From Aphelocoma coerulescens (Eukaryota; Chordata; Aves; Passeriformes; Corvidae): a stretch of 64,000 nt of DNA. Below, piece after piece: positions 46,852 through 59,654 of this stretch (its first letter is position 1; the number at the start of each line of letters is the position of its first letter). The position numbers and the translations under genes were made by a program. Under the pieces are notes generated by a model that made no database searches, was not told where the DNA came from, and was given only the letters and a program-made list of their open reading frames with translations. The stretch lies in the NCBI RefSeq assembly GCF_041296385.1, contig NW_027183960.1, positions 1,411,001 to 1,475,000 of the forward strand, in the 5' to 3' direction.

Positions 46852-48054
46852 ATGTCTACTATTGGGTACCAGACATCTGAACATTTAGACTATTGGCTTT
46901 CCAGGCTCACGCTATTCAAACCGGAAAGTGAAACTACTCTAACAGTAGGGATGATTGCAAGAAATGTTTCTGTTTACACCACGACTGCCGACCATGCATC
47001 ATTCTTACCTTGCACCTGTCCAAAGGCCTTCCTCCGTCTGCGCTCTGGCAACTCTCACCCAAGCTCGGGCAGGGATGGAGGCTCTTGCCACAAGTAGCCC
47101 AAGCCTGGAGATATTCCTCATCCTGATCTTCCACTGCTGACATCTAGGAATTCCCTGGAGCTGCAAACACTTGCATTTGCTGCTCGAGGATCTTCTCTAG
47201 CATCATGCCAAACGCCTTCTCCTATGGCAGTGCTGCAGCATCCTGCAAGTCACGGACTGGAACTGGCACCTCCAGCAAAGTTGCTCCTGGGAAACATCCC
47301 TCAGCCATTCCCTTACTGCAATGAGCTGGACTCCTACTCCTCTGCAATGCTCTTCCTGGACAGGTGCATCCTCAGCAATGAGACGGTTCTGCTGAGAGCC
47401 GCGGCTCTGAGGGAGCAGCCAGTCCTGCCCAAAGGCCTTCCTCCGCCTCCAGTCCCGCAGCTCCCACGGAGGCACTGGGAGCCTTGGACACTCTTGCCAC
47501 AAGTAGCCCAAGCATGGACATCTTCCTCATCCTGCTCCTCCACTGCTGACGGCAGGGAATTCCCTGGAGCTGCAAACACCTGCCTTTGCTGCTCGAGGAT
47601 CGTGTCTGGCAGCTCTCTGAGCCTCTTCACCTTTGGCTGCGCCACAGCATCCTTGGAGTCATATACTGGCAACTGGCACCTCCAGTACACTTGCTGCTCC
47701 TAGGATGCTTTTCTCTGGGAAAATCTTCTTGCACACAACCTTGCTGCAGATTTTACTTCTAGGCCTTTTGTGGCCATCTGCATCCGCAGCCACAAGCAGC
47801 TTCTGATGATCGACATGGCTCTGGGAGAGCAGGGACTCCTGTCTGTGGACAAAGAAAACAAAGACAACTTGTAAGATTAAAACCTGGAGCTTCTAGTTAG
47901 AAGAGAAAGGACTATTCAATCAAGGCAGGGCCAAGGGAGGAAACTTTCTAAAATGGAACAAGCAGCAGAAGCACAGTACTTTTGCAGAAGAAATTCCCCT
48001 CCCAGCACTTGGCTTAAGGAAAAAGCATGATGTTTCTATGAGAGACTTGAGTTC
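46852..48054 (+). repeat. Long monomer 45, 1203 bp, H/H' recombinant
   Basis: H-type AGCATGGACATC near 47510 combined with H'-type AAAATCTTCTTGCACACAAC near 47721. The exchange lies between these two points. Confidence 0.95.
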
Positions 48055-48849
48055 ATGTCTACTATTGGATAGCAGACATCTGAACATTTAGACTACTGGC
48101 TTTCCAGGCTCACGCAATTCAAACCGGAATGTCAAACTATTTCAAAAGCTAGAGATGCTTGGAAGAAATGTTTCTGTACTCACCACAACTGGGGACCATG
48201 CATCATTCTTACCTTGCACCTGTCCAAAGGCCTTCCTCCGTCTCCAGTCCTGCCGCTCTCACGGAGGCACTGGGAGCCTTGGACACTCTTGCCACAAGTA
48301 GCCCAAGCATGGACATCTTCCTCATCCTGCTCCTCCACTGCTGACGTCAGGGAATTCCCTGGAGCTCCAAACATCTGCCTTTCCAGCTGGAGGATCATGT
48401 CTGGCAGCTCTCTGAGCCTCTTCACCTTTGGCAGCGCCACAGCATCCTAGGAGTCATATACTGGCAACTGGCACCTCCAGGACACTTGCTGCTCCTAGGA
48501 TGCTTTTCTCTGGGAAAATCTTCTTGCACACGACCTTGCTGCCGATTTTACTTCTAGGCCTTTCGTGGCCATCTGCATCCGCAGCCACAAGCAGCTTCTG
48601 ATGATCAACAGGGCTCTGGGAGAGCAGGGACTCCTGTCTGTGGACAAAGAAAACAAAGACAACTTGTAAGAAGAAAACCTGGAGCTTCTAGATAGAAGAA
48701 AAAGGACTATTCAATCAAGGCAGGGCCAAAGGAGGAAACTTTCTAAAATGGAACAAGCAGCAGAAGCACAGTAGTTTTGCAGAAGAAATTCCCCTCCCAG
48801 CACTTGGCTTAAGGAAAAAGCCTGATGTTTCTATGAGAGACATGAGTTC
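48055..48849 (+). repeat. Short monomer 46, 795 bp, subtype Sb
   Basis: GCTTGGAAGAAATG near 48158 (the form found at 2867, 26092 and 44060) and CATCCGCAGCC near 48584 (a long-class form) distinguish it from other Sb units. Confidence 0.97.
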
Positions 48850-50049
48850 ATGTCTACTATTGGGTACCAGACATCTGAACATTTAGACTATTGGCTTTCC
48901 AGGCTCACGCTATTCAAACCGGAAAGTGAAACTACTCTAACAGTAGGGATGATTGCAAGAAATGTTTCTGTTTACACCACGACTGCCGACCATGCATCAT
49001 TCTTACCTTGCACCTGTCCAAAGGCCTTCCTCCGTCTGCGCTCTGGCAACTCTCACCCAAGCTCGGGCAGGGATGGAGGCTCTTGCCACAAGTAGCCCAA
49101 GCCTGGAGATATTCCTCATCCTGATCTTCCACTGCTGACATCTAGGAATTCCCTGGAGCTGCAAACACTTGCATTTGCTGCTCGAGGATCTTCTCTAGCA
49201 TCATGCCAAACGCCTTCTCCTATGGCAGTGCTGCAGCATCCTGCAAGTCACGGACTGGAACTGGCACCTCCAGCAAAGTTGCTCCTGGGAAACATCCCTC
49301 AGCCATTCCCTTACTGCAATGAGCTGGACTCCTACTCCTCTGCAATGCTCTTCCTGGACAGGTGCATCCTCAGCAATGAGACGGTTCTGCTGAGAGCCGC
49401 GGCTCTGAGGGAGCAGCCAGTCCTGCCCAAAGGCCTTCCTCCGCCTCCAGTCCCGCAGCTCCCACGGAGGCACTGGGAGCCTTGGACACTCTTGCCACAA
49501 GTAGCCCAAGCATGGACATCTTCCTCATCCTGCTCCTCCACTGCTGACGGCAGGGAATTCCCTGGAGCTGCAAACACCTGCCTTTGCTGCTCGAGGATCG
49601 TGTCTGGCAGCTCTCTGAGCCTCTTCACCTTTGGCTGCGCCACAGCATCCTTGGAGTCATATACTGGCAACTGGCACCTCCAGTACACTTGCTGCTCCTA
49701 GGATGCTTTTCTCTGGGAAAATCTTGCACACGACCTTGCTCCAGATTTTACTTCTAGGCCTTTTGTGGCCATCTGCATCCGCAGCCACAAGCAGCTTCTG
49801 ATGATCAACAGGGCTCTGGGAGAGCAGGGACTCCTGTCTGTGGACAAAGAAAACAAAGACAACTTGTAAGATTAAAACCTGGAGCTTCTAGTTAGAAGAG
49901 AAAGGACTATTCAATCAAGGCAGGGCCAAGGGAGGAAACTTTCTAAAATGAAACAAGCAGCAGAAGCACAGTAGATTTGCAGAAGAAATTCCCCTCCCAG
50001 CACTTGGCTTAAGGAAAAAGCCTGATGTTTCTATGAGAGACTTGAGTTC
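48850..50049 (+). repeat. Long monomer 47, 1200 bp, subtype H
   Basis: Shares TAAAATGAAACAAG near 49945 with 8067-9266 and with no other H unit I saw. Confidence 0.97.
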
Positions 50050-50844
50050 ATGTCTACTATTGGGTACCAGACATCTGAACATTTAGACTACTGGCTTTCC
50101 AGGCTCACGCAATTCAAACCGGAATGTCAAACTATTTCAAAAGCTAGAGATGCTTCGAAGAAATGTTTCTGTACTCACCACAACTGGGGACCATGCATCA
50201 TTCTTACCTTGCACCTGTCCAAAGGCCTTCCTCCGTCTCCAGTCCTGCCGCTCTCACGGAGGCACTGGGAGCCTTGGACACTCTTGCCACAAGTAGCCCA
50301 AGCATGGACATCTTCCTCATCCTGCTCCGCCACTGCTGACATCAGGGAATTCCCTGGAGCTCCAAACATCTGCCTTTCCAGCTAGAGGATCATGTCTGGC
50401 AGCTCTCTGAGCCTCTTCACCTTTGGCAGCGCCACAGCATCCTAGGAGTCATATACTGGCAACTGGCACCTCCAGGACACTTGCTGCTCCTAGGATGCTT
50501 TTCTCTGGGAAAATCTTCTTGCACACGACATTGCTGCCGATTTTACTTCTAGGCCTTTCGTGGCCATCTGCATCCTCAGCCACAAGCAGCTTCTGATGAT
50601 CAACAGGGCTCTGGGAGAGCAGGGACTCCTGTCTGTGGACAAAGAAAACAAAGACAACTTGTAAGAAGAAAACCTGGAGCTTCTAGATAGAAGAGAAAGG
50701 ACTATTCAATCAAGGCAGGGCCAAAGCAGGAAACTTTCTAAAATGGAACAAGCAGCAGAAGCAGAGCAGTTTTGCAGAAGAAATTCCCCTCCCAGCACTT
50801 GGCTTAAGGAAAAAGCCTGATGTTTCTATGAGAGACTTGAGTTC
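50050..50844 (+). repeat. Short monomer 48, 795 bp, subtype Sc
   Basis: Sc body, with CACACGACATTGCTGCC near 50520, a form otherwise seen after 16078 and 54455. Last short monomer of the alternating domain. Confidence 0.97.
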
Positions 50845-52048
50845 ATGTCTACTATTGGGTTCCAGACATCTGAACATTTAGACTATTGGCTTTCCAGGCT
50901 CACGCTATTCAAACCGGAAAGTGAAACTACTCTAAAAGCTAGAGGCGATTGCAAGAAATGTTTCTGCTCACACCACGACTGCCGACCATGCATCATTCTT
51001 ACCTTGCACCTGTCCAAAGGCCTTCCTCCGTCTGCGCTCTGGCAACTCTCACCCAAGCTCGGGCAGGGATGGAGGCTCTTGCCACAAGTAGCCCAAGCCT
51101 GGAGATATTCCTCATCCTGATCTTCCACTGCTGACATCTAGGAATTCCCTGGAGCTGCAAACACTTGCCTTTGCTGCTCGAGGATCTTCTCTAGCACCAT
51201 GCCAAATGCCTTCTCCTATGGCAGTGCTGCAGCATCCTGCGAGCCATGGACTGGAACTGGCACCTTCAGCATAGTTGCTCCTGGGAAACATCCTTCAGCC
51301 ATTCCCTTACTGCAATGAGCTGGACTCCTACACCTTTGCAAGGCTCTTCCTGGATAGGTGCATCCTCAGCAATGAGACGGTTCTGCTGAGAGCCACGGCT
51401 CTGAGGGAGCAGCCAGTCCTGCCCAAAGGCCTTCCTCCGTCACCAGTCCTGCAGCTCCCACGGAAGCACTGGGAGCCTTGGACACTCTTGCCACAAGTAG
51501 CCCAAGCGTCGAGATCTTCCTCATCCTGCTCCTCCACTGCTGACATCAGGGAATTCCCTGGAGCTCCCAACATCTGCCTTTCCTGCTCGAGGATCGTGTC
51601 TGGCAGCTCTCTGAGCCTCTTACACTTTGGAAGCGCAACAGCATCCTAGGAGTCATATACTGGCAACTGGCACCTCCAGGACACTTGCTGCTCCTAGGAT
51701 GCTTTTCTCTGGGAAAATCTTCTTGCACACAACCTTGCTGCAGATTTTACTTCTAGGCCTTTTGTGGCCATCTGCATCCGCAGCCACAAGCAGCTTCTGA
51801 TGATCGACATGGCTCTGGGAGAGCAGGGACTCCTGTCTGTGGACAAAGAAAACAAAGACAACTTGTAAGAAGAAAACCTGGAGCTTCTAGTTAGAAGAGA
51901 AAGGACTATTCAATCAAGGCAGAGCCAAGGGAGGAAACTTTCTAAAATGGAACAAGCAGCAGAAGCACAGCAGTATTGCAGAAGAAATTCCCCTCCCAGC
52001 ACTTGGCTTAAGGAAAACGCCTGATGTTTCTATGAGAGACTTGAGTTC
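50845..52048 (+). repeat. Long monomer 49, 1204 bp, subtype K
   Basis: Closest to 16873-18076 (both have CACGGAAGCACTGG), but CTCACGCTATTC near 50900 replaces CTCACACTATTC. Confidence 0.97.
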
Positions 52049-53251
52049 ATGTCTACTATTGGGTACCAGACATCTGAATATTTGGACTATTGGCTTTCCA
52101 GGCTCACGCTATTCAAACCGGAAAGTGAAACTACTCTAACAGTAGGGATGATTGCAAGAAATGTTTCTGCTCGCACCACGACTGCCGACCATGCATCATT
52201 CTTACCTTGCACCTGTCCAAAGGCCTTCCTCCGTCTGCGCTCCGGCAACTCTCACCCAGGCAAGGGCAAGGATGGAGGCCCTTGCCACAAGTAGCCCAAG
52301 CATGGACATCTTCCTCATCCTGCTACTCCACTGCTGACGTCAGGGTATTCCCTGGAGCTGCAAACACCTGCCTTTGCTGCTCGAGGACCTTCTCTAGCAC
52401 CATGCCAAACCCCTTCTCCTATGGCAGTGCTGCAGCATCCTGCGAGCCATGGACTGGAACTGGCACCTTCAGCATAGTTGCTCCTGGGAAACATCATTCA
52501 GCCATTCCCTTACTGCAATGAGCTGGACTCCTACTCCTCTGCAAGGCTCTTCCTGGACAGGTGCATCCTCAGCAATGAGACGGTTCTGCTGAGAGCCATG
52601 GCTCTGAGGGAGCAGCCAGTCCTGTCAAAAGGCCTTCCTCTGACTCCACTCCTGCAGCTCCCACGGAGGCACTGGGAGCCTTGGACACTCTTGCCACAAG
52701 TAGCCCAAGCGTGGACATCTTCCTCATCCTGCTCCTCCACTGCTGACGTCAGGGAATTCCCTGGAGCTCCTAAAATCTGCCTTTCCTGCTCGAGGATCGT
52801 GTCTGGCAGCTCTCTGAGCCTCTTCGCCTTTGGCAGCGCCACAGCATCCTGAGAGTCATATACTGGAAACTGGCAGCTACAGGACACTTGCTGCTCCTAG
52901 GATGCTTTTCTCTGGGAAAATCTTTTTGGACACGACATTGCTCCAGTTTTTACTTCTAGGCCTTTCGTGGCCATCTGCATCCGCAGCCACAAGCAGCTTC
53001 TGATGATCGACATGGCTCTGGGAAAACAGGGACTCCTGTCTGTGGACAAAGAAAACAAAGACAACTTGTAAGAAGAAAACCTGGAGCTTCTAGATAGAAG
53101 ACAAAGGACTATTCAATCAAGGCAGGGCCAAGGGAGGAAACTTTCTAAAATGGAACAAGCAGCAGAAGCACAGTACTTTTGCAGAAGAAATTCCTTTCCC
53201 AGCACTTGGCTTAAGGAAAAAACCTCATGTTTCTATGAGAGACTTGAGTTC
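52049..53251 (+). repeat. Long monomer 50, 1203 bp, subtype A
   Basis: TGAATATTTGGAC near 52075 is shared with 56454. AGCATGGACATC near 52299 and ATCTTTTTGG near 52920 are private. Confidence 0.97.
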
Positions 53252-54454
53252 ATGTCTACTACTGGGTACCAGACATCTGAACATTTAGACTATTGGCTTT
53301 CCAGGCTCACGCTATTCAAACCGGAAAGTGAAACTATTCTAACAGAAGGGATGATTGCAAGAAATGTTTCTGTTTACACCACGACTGCCGACCATGCATC
53401 ATTCTTACCTTCCACCTGTCCAAAAGCCTTCCTCCATCTGCGCTCCGGCAACTCTCACCCAGGCAAGGGCAGGGATGGAGGCTCTTGCCACAAGTAGCCC
53501 AAGCGTAGACATCTTCCTCATCCTGCTACTCCACTGCTGACGTCAGGGTATTCCCTGGAGCTGCAAACACCTGCCTTTGCTGCTCGAGGATCTTCTCTAG
53601 CATCATGCAAAACCCCTTCTCCTATGGCAGCGCTGCAGCATCCTGCGAGCCACGGACTGGAACTGGCACCTCCAGCAAAGTTGCTCCTGGGAAACATCCC
53701 TCAGCCATTCCCTTACTGCAATGAGCTGGACTCCTACTCCTCTGCAATGCTCTTCCTGGACAGGTGCATCCTCAGCAATGAGACGGTTCTGCTGAGAGCC
53801 ACAGCTCTGAGGGAGCAGCCAGTCCTGCCCAATGGTTGCCCTCTGTCACCAGTCCTGCAGCTCCCACGGAGGCACTGGGAGCCTTGGACACTCTTGCCAC
53901 AAGTAGCCCAAGCGTGGACATCTTCCTCATCCTGCTCCTCCACTGCTGACGGCAGGGAATTCCCTGGTGCTCCAAACATCTGCCTTTCCTGCTGGAGGAT
54001 CGTGTCTGGCAGATCTCTGAGCCTCTTTGCCTTTGGCAGCGCCACAGCATCCTAGGAGTCATATACTGGCAACTGGCACCTCCAGGACACTTGCTGCTCC
54101 TAGGATGCTTTTCTCTGGGAAAATCTTCTTGCACACGACCTTGCTGCCGATTTTACTCCTAGGCCTTTCGTGGCCATCTGCATTCTCAGCCACAAGAAGC
54201 TTCTGATGATCGACATGGCTCTGGGAGAGCAGGGACCCCTGTCTGTGGACAAAGAAAACAAAGACAACTTGTAAGATTAAAACCTGGAGCTTCTAGTTAG
54301 AAGAGAAAGGACTATTCAATCAAGGCAGGGCCAAGGGAGGAAACTTTCTAAAATGGAACAAGCAGCAGAAGCACAGTAGTTTTGCAGAAGAAATTCCCCT
54401 CCCCGCACTTGGCTTAAGGAAAAAGCATGATGTTTCTATGAGAGACTTGAGTTC
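53252..54454 (+). repeat. Long monomer 51, 1203 bp, F/B mosaic
   Basis: F-type head (CTATTCTAACAGAAGGG near 53334) runs straight into B-type CCTTCCACCTGTCC near 53408. The end (GGGACCCCTG near 54232, CCCCGCACTTGG near 54401) matches monomer 14. GCCGATTTTACTCCTAGG near 54147 joins two tail types. Confidence 0.95.
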
Positions 54455-55249
54455 ATGTCTACTTTTGGATAGCAGACATCTGAACATTTAGACTACTGGC
54501 TTTCCAGGCTCACGCAATTCAAACCGGAATGTCAAACTATTTCAAAAGCTAGAGATGCTTCGAAGAAATGTTTCTGTATTCACCACAACTGGGGACCATG
54601 CATCATTCTTACCTTGCACCTGTCCAAAGGCCTTCCTCCGTCTCCAGTCCTGCCGCTCTCACGGAGGCACTGGGAGCCTTGGACACTCTTGCCACAAGTA
54701 GCCCAAGCGTGGACATCTTCCTCATCCTGCTCCTCCACTGCTGACGTCAGGGAATTCCCTGGAGCTCCAAACATCTGCCTTTCCAGCTGGAGGATCATGT
54801 CTGGCAGCTCTCTGAGCCTCTTCACCTCTGGTAGCGCCACAGCATCCTAGGAGTCATATACTGGCAACTGGCACCTCCAGGACACTTGCTGCTCCTAGGA
54901 TGCTTTTCTCTGGGAAAATCTTCTTGCACACGACATTGCTGCCGATTTTACTTCTAGGCCTTTCGTGGCCATCTGCATCCTCAGCCACAAGCAGCTTCTG
55001 ATGATCAACAGGGCTCTGGGAGAGCAGGGACTCCTGTCTGTGGACAAAGAAAACAAAGACAACTTGTAAGAAGAAAACCTGGAGCTTCTAGTTAGAAGAG
55101 AAAGGACTATTCAATCAAGGCAGGGCCAAAGCAGGAAACTTTCTAAAATGGAACAAGCAGCAGAAGCAGAGCAGTTTTGCAGAAGAAATTCCCCTCCCAG
55201 CACTTGGCTTAAGGAAAAAGCCTGATGTTTCTATGAGAGACTTGAGTTC
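54455..55249 (+). repeat. Short monomer 52, 795 bp
   Basis: Partner of 16078-16872 (TGTATTCACCACAAC, CACCTCTGGTAGC). CTACTTTTGGATAGC just after the anchor is private. Confidence 0.97.
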
Positions 55250-56453
55250 ATGTCTACTATTGGGTTCCAGACATCTGAACATTTAGACTATTGGCTTTCC
55301 AGGCTCACACTATTCAAACCGGAAAGTGAAACTACTCTAAAAGCTAGAGGCGATTGCAAGAAATGTTTCTGCTCACACCACGACTGCCGACCATGCATCA
55401 TTCTTACCTTGCACCTGTCCAAAGGCCTTCCTCCGTCTGCGCTCTGGCAACTCTCACCCAAGCTCGGGCAGGGATGGAGGCTCTTGCCACAAGTAGCCCA
55501 AGCCTGGAGATATTCCTCATCCTGATCTTCCACTGCTGACATCTAGGAATTCCCTGGAGCTGCAAACACTTGCCTTTGCTGCTCGAGGATCTTCTCTAGC
55601 ACCATGCCAAATGCCTTCTCCTATGGCAGTGCTGCAGCATCCTGCGAGCCATGGACTGGAACTGGCACCTTCAGCATAGTTGCTCCTGGGAAACATCCTT
55701 CAGCCATTCCCTTACTGCAATGAGCTGGACTCCTACACCTTTGCAAGGCTCTTCCTGGATAGGTGCATCCTCAGCAATGAGACGGTTCTGCTGAGAGCCA
55801 CGGCTCTGAGGGAGCAGCCAGTCCTGCCCAAAGGCCTTCCTCCGTCACCAGTCCTGCAGCTCCCACGGAGGCACTGGGAGCCTTGGACACTCTTGCCACA
55901 AGTAGCCCAAGCGTCGAGATCTTCCTCATCCTGCTCCTCCACTGCTGACATCAGGGAATTCCCTGGAGCTCCCAACATCTGCCTTTCCTGCTCGAGGATC
56001 GTGTCTGGCAGCTCTCTGAGCCTCTTACACTTTGGAAGCGCAACAGCATCCTAGGAGTCATATACTGGCAACTGGCACCTCCAGGACACTTGCTGCTCCT
56101 AGGATGCTTTTCTCTGGGAAAATCTTCTTGCACACAACCTTGCTGCAGATTTTACTTCTAGGCCTTTTGTGGCCATCTGCATCCGCAGCCACAAGCAGCT
56201 TCTGATGATCGACATGGCTCTGGGAGAGCAGGGACTCCTGTCTGTGGACAAAGAAAACAAAGACAACTTGTAAGAAGAAAACCTGGAGCTTCTAGTTAGA
56301 AGAGAAAGGACTATTCAATCAAGGCAGAGCCAAGGGAGGAAACTTTCTAAAATGGAACAAGCAGCAGAAGCACAGCAGTATTGCAGAAGAAATTCCCCTC
56401 CCAGCACTTGGCTTAAGGAAAACGCCTGATGTTTCTATGAGAGACTTGAGTTC
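55250..56453 (+). repeat. Long monomer 53, 1204 bp, subtype K
   Basis: Partner of 18077-19280 (CACGGAGGCACTGG form). Confidence 0.97.
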
Positions 56454-57656
56454 ATGTCTACTATTGGGTACCAGACATCTGAATATTTGGACTATTGGCT
56501 TTCCAGGCTCACGCTATTCAAACCGGAAAGTGAAACTACTCTAACAGTAGGGATGATTGCAAGAAATGTTTCTGCTCGCACCACGACTGCCGACCATGCA
56601 TCATTCTTACCTTGCACCTGTCCAAAGGCCTTCCTCCGTCTGCGCTCCGGCAACTCTCACCCAGGCAAGGGCAAGGATGGAGGCCCTTGCCACAAGTAGC
56701 CCAAGCGTGGACATCTTCCTCATCCTGCTACTCCACTGCTGACGTCAGGGTATTCCCTGGAGCTGCAAACACCTGCCTTTGCTGCTCGAGGACCTTCTCT
56801 AGCACCATGCCAAACCCTTTCTCCTATGGCAGTGCTGCAGCATCCTGCGAGCCATGGACTGGAACTGGCACCTTCAGCATAGTTGCTCCTGGGAAACATC
56901 ATTCAGCCATTCCCTTACTGCAATGAGCTGGACTCCTACTCCTCTGCAAGGCTCTTCCTGGACAGGTGCATCCTCAGCAATGAGACGGTTCTGCTGAGAG
57001 CCATGGCTCTGAGGGAGCAGCCAGTCCTGTCAAAAGGCCTTCCTCTGACTCCACTCCTGCAGCTCCCACGGAGGCACTGGGAGCCTTGGACACTCTTGCC
57101 ACAAGTAGCCCAAGCGTGGACATCTTCCTCATCCTGCTCCTCCACTGCTGACGTCAGGGAATTCCCTGGAGCTCCTAAAATCTGCCTTTCCTGCTCGAGG
57201 ATCGTGTCTGGCAGCTCTCTGAGCCTCTTCGCCTTTGGCAGCGCCACAGCATCCTGAGAGTCATATACTGGAAACTGGCAGCTACAGGACACTTGCTGCT
57301 CCTAGGATGCTTTTCTCTGGGAAAATCTTCTTGGACACGACATTGCTCCAGTTTTTACTTCTAGGCCTTTCGTGGCCATCTGCATCCGCAGCCACAAGCA
57401 GCTTCTGATGATCGACATGGCTCTGGGAAAACAGGGACTCCTGTTTGTGGACAAAGAAAACAAAGACAACTTGTAAGAAGAAAACCTGGAGCTTCTAGAT
57501 AGAAGACAAAGGACTATTCAATCAAGGCAGGGCCAAGGGAGGAAACTTTCTAAAATGGAACAAGCAGCAGAAGCACAGTAGTTTTGCAGAAGAAATTCCC
57601 TTCCCAGCACTTGGCTTAAGGAAAAAACCTCATGTTTCTATGAGAGACTTGAGTTC
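56454..57656 (+). repeat. Long monomer 54, 1203 bp, subtype A
   Basis: TGAATATTTGG as in 52049; CAAACCCTTTCTCC near 56811 is private. The GGGAAAACAGGG and CTGTTTGTGG forms near 57425-57450 match 461-1663. Confidence 0.97.
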
Positions 57657-58859
57657 ATGTCTACTACTGGGTACCAGACATCTGAACATTTAGACTATTG
57701 GCTTTCCAGGCTCACGCTATTCAAACCGGAAAGTGAAACTACTCTAACAGTAAGGATGATTGCAAGAAATGTTTCTGTTTACACCACGACTGCCGACCAT
57801 GCATCATTCTTACCTTCCACCTGTCCAAAAGCCTTCCTCCATCTGCGCTCCGGCAACTCTCACCCAGGCAAGGGCAGGGATGGAGGCTCTTGCCACAAGT
57901 AGCCCAAGCGTAGACATCTTCCTCATCCTGCTACTCCACTGCTGACGTCAGGGTATTCCCTGGAGCTGCAAACACCTGCCTTTGCTGCTCGAGGATCTTC
58001 TCTAGCATCATGCAAAACCCCTTCTCCTATGGCAGCGCTGCAGCATCCTGCGAGCCACGGACTGGAACTGGCACCTCCAGCAAAGTTGCTCCTGGGAAAC
58101 ATCCCTCAGCCATTCCCTTACTGCAATGAGCTGGACTCCTACTCCTCTGCAATGCTCTTCCTGGACAGGTGCATCCTCAGCAATGAGACGGTTCTGCTGA
58201 GAGCCACAGCTCTGAGGGAGCAGCCAGTCCTGCCCAATGGTTGCCCTCTGTCACCAGTCCTGCAGCTCCCACGGAGGCACTGGGAGCCTTGGACACTCTT
58301 GCCACAAGTAGCCCAAGCGTGGACATCTTCCTCATCCTGCTCCTCCACTGCTGACGGCAGGGAATTCCCTGGTGCTCCAAACATCTGCCTTTCCTGCTGG
58401 AGGATCGTGTCTGGCAGATCTCTGAGCCTCTTTGCCTTTGGCAGCGCCACAGCATCCTAGGAGTCATATACTGGCAACTGGCACCTCCAGGACACTTGCT
58501 GCTCCTAGGATGCTTTTCTCTGGGAAAATCTTCTTGCACACGACCTTGCTGCCGATTTTACTTCTAGGCCTTTCGTGGCCATCTGCATCCTCAGCCACAA
58601 GCAGCTTCTGATGATCAACAGGGCTCTGGGAGAGCAGGGACTCCTGTCTGTGGACAAAGAAAACAAAGACAACTTGTAAGAAGAAAACCTGGAGCTTCTA
58701 GTTAGAAGAAAAAGGACTATTCAATCAAGGCAGGGCCAAAGCAGGAAACTTTCTAAAATGGAACAAGCAGCAGAAGCACAGTAGTTTTGCAGAAGAAATT
58801 CCCCTCCCAGCACTTGGCTTAAGGAAAAAGTCTGATGTTTCTATGAGAGACTTGAGTTC
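57657..58859 (+). repeat. Long monomer 55, 1203 bp, subtype B
   Basis: Partner of 1664 and 20484. Confidence 0.97.
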
Positions 58860-59654
58860 ATGTCTACTATTGGATAGCAGACATCTGAACATTTAGACTA
58901 CTGGCTTTCCAGGCTCACGCAATTCAAACCGGAATGTCAAACTATTTCAAAAGCTAGAGATGCTTGGAAGAAATGTTTCTGTACTCACCACAACTGGGGA
59001 CCATGCATCATTCTTACCTTGCACCTGTCCAAAGGCCTTCCTCCGTCTCCAGTCCTGCCGCTCTCACGGAGGCACTGGGAGCCTCGGACACTCTTGCCAC
59101 AAGTAGCCCAAGCGTGGACATCTTCCTCATCCTGCTCCTCCACTGCTGACGTCAGGGAATTCCCTGGAGCTCCCAACATCTGCCTTTCCAGCTGGAGGAT
59201 CATGTCTGGCAGCTCTCTGAGCCTCTTCAAATTTGGCAGCGCCACAGCATCCTAGGAGTGATATACTGGCAACTGGCACCTCCAGGACACTTGCTGCTCC
59301 TAGGATGCTTTTCTCTGGGAAAATCTTCTTGCATACAACCTTGCTCCAGTTTTTACTTCTAGGCCTTTCGTGGCCATCTGCATTCTCAGCCACAAGCAGG
59401 TTCTGATGATCAACAGGGCTCTGGGAGAGCAGGGACTCCTGTCTGTGGACAAAGAAAACAAAGACAACTTGTAAGATTAAAACCTGGAGCTTCTAGTTAG
59501 AAGAGAAAGGACTATTCAATCAAGGCAGGGCCAAGGGAGGAAACTTTCTAAAATGGAACAAGCAGCAGAAGCACAGTAGATTTGCAGAAGAAATTCCCCT
59601 CCCAGCACTTGGCTTAAGGAAAAAACCTCATGTTTCTATGAGAGACTTGAGTTC
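58860..59654 (+). repeat. Short monomer 56, 795 bp
   Basis: Partner of 2867-3661 (CTTCAAATTTGGC, GAGTGATATACTGG). Confidence 0.97.

Larger units (their letters stand above)
26887..50844 (+). repeat. Strict L-S alternating domain (dimer period about 1995-1998 bp)
   Basis: Twenty-four monomers alternate long and short without exception. Long monomers are mostly H (1200) and H' (1203); the exceptions are mosaics at 26887 (1201), 44855 (1202) and 46852 (1203). Short monomers alternate between Sa and Sb, except at 44060 and 50050, which are Sc. Outside this domain only 7272-10061 shows two S within one L of each other, so alternation is a property of the domain and not of the whole array. It looks like a later amplification inside an older L-rich array. 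Confidence 0.93.
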
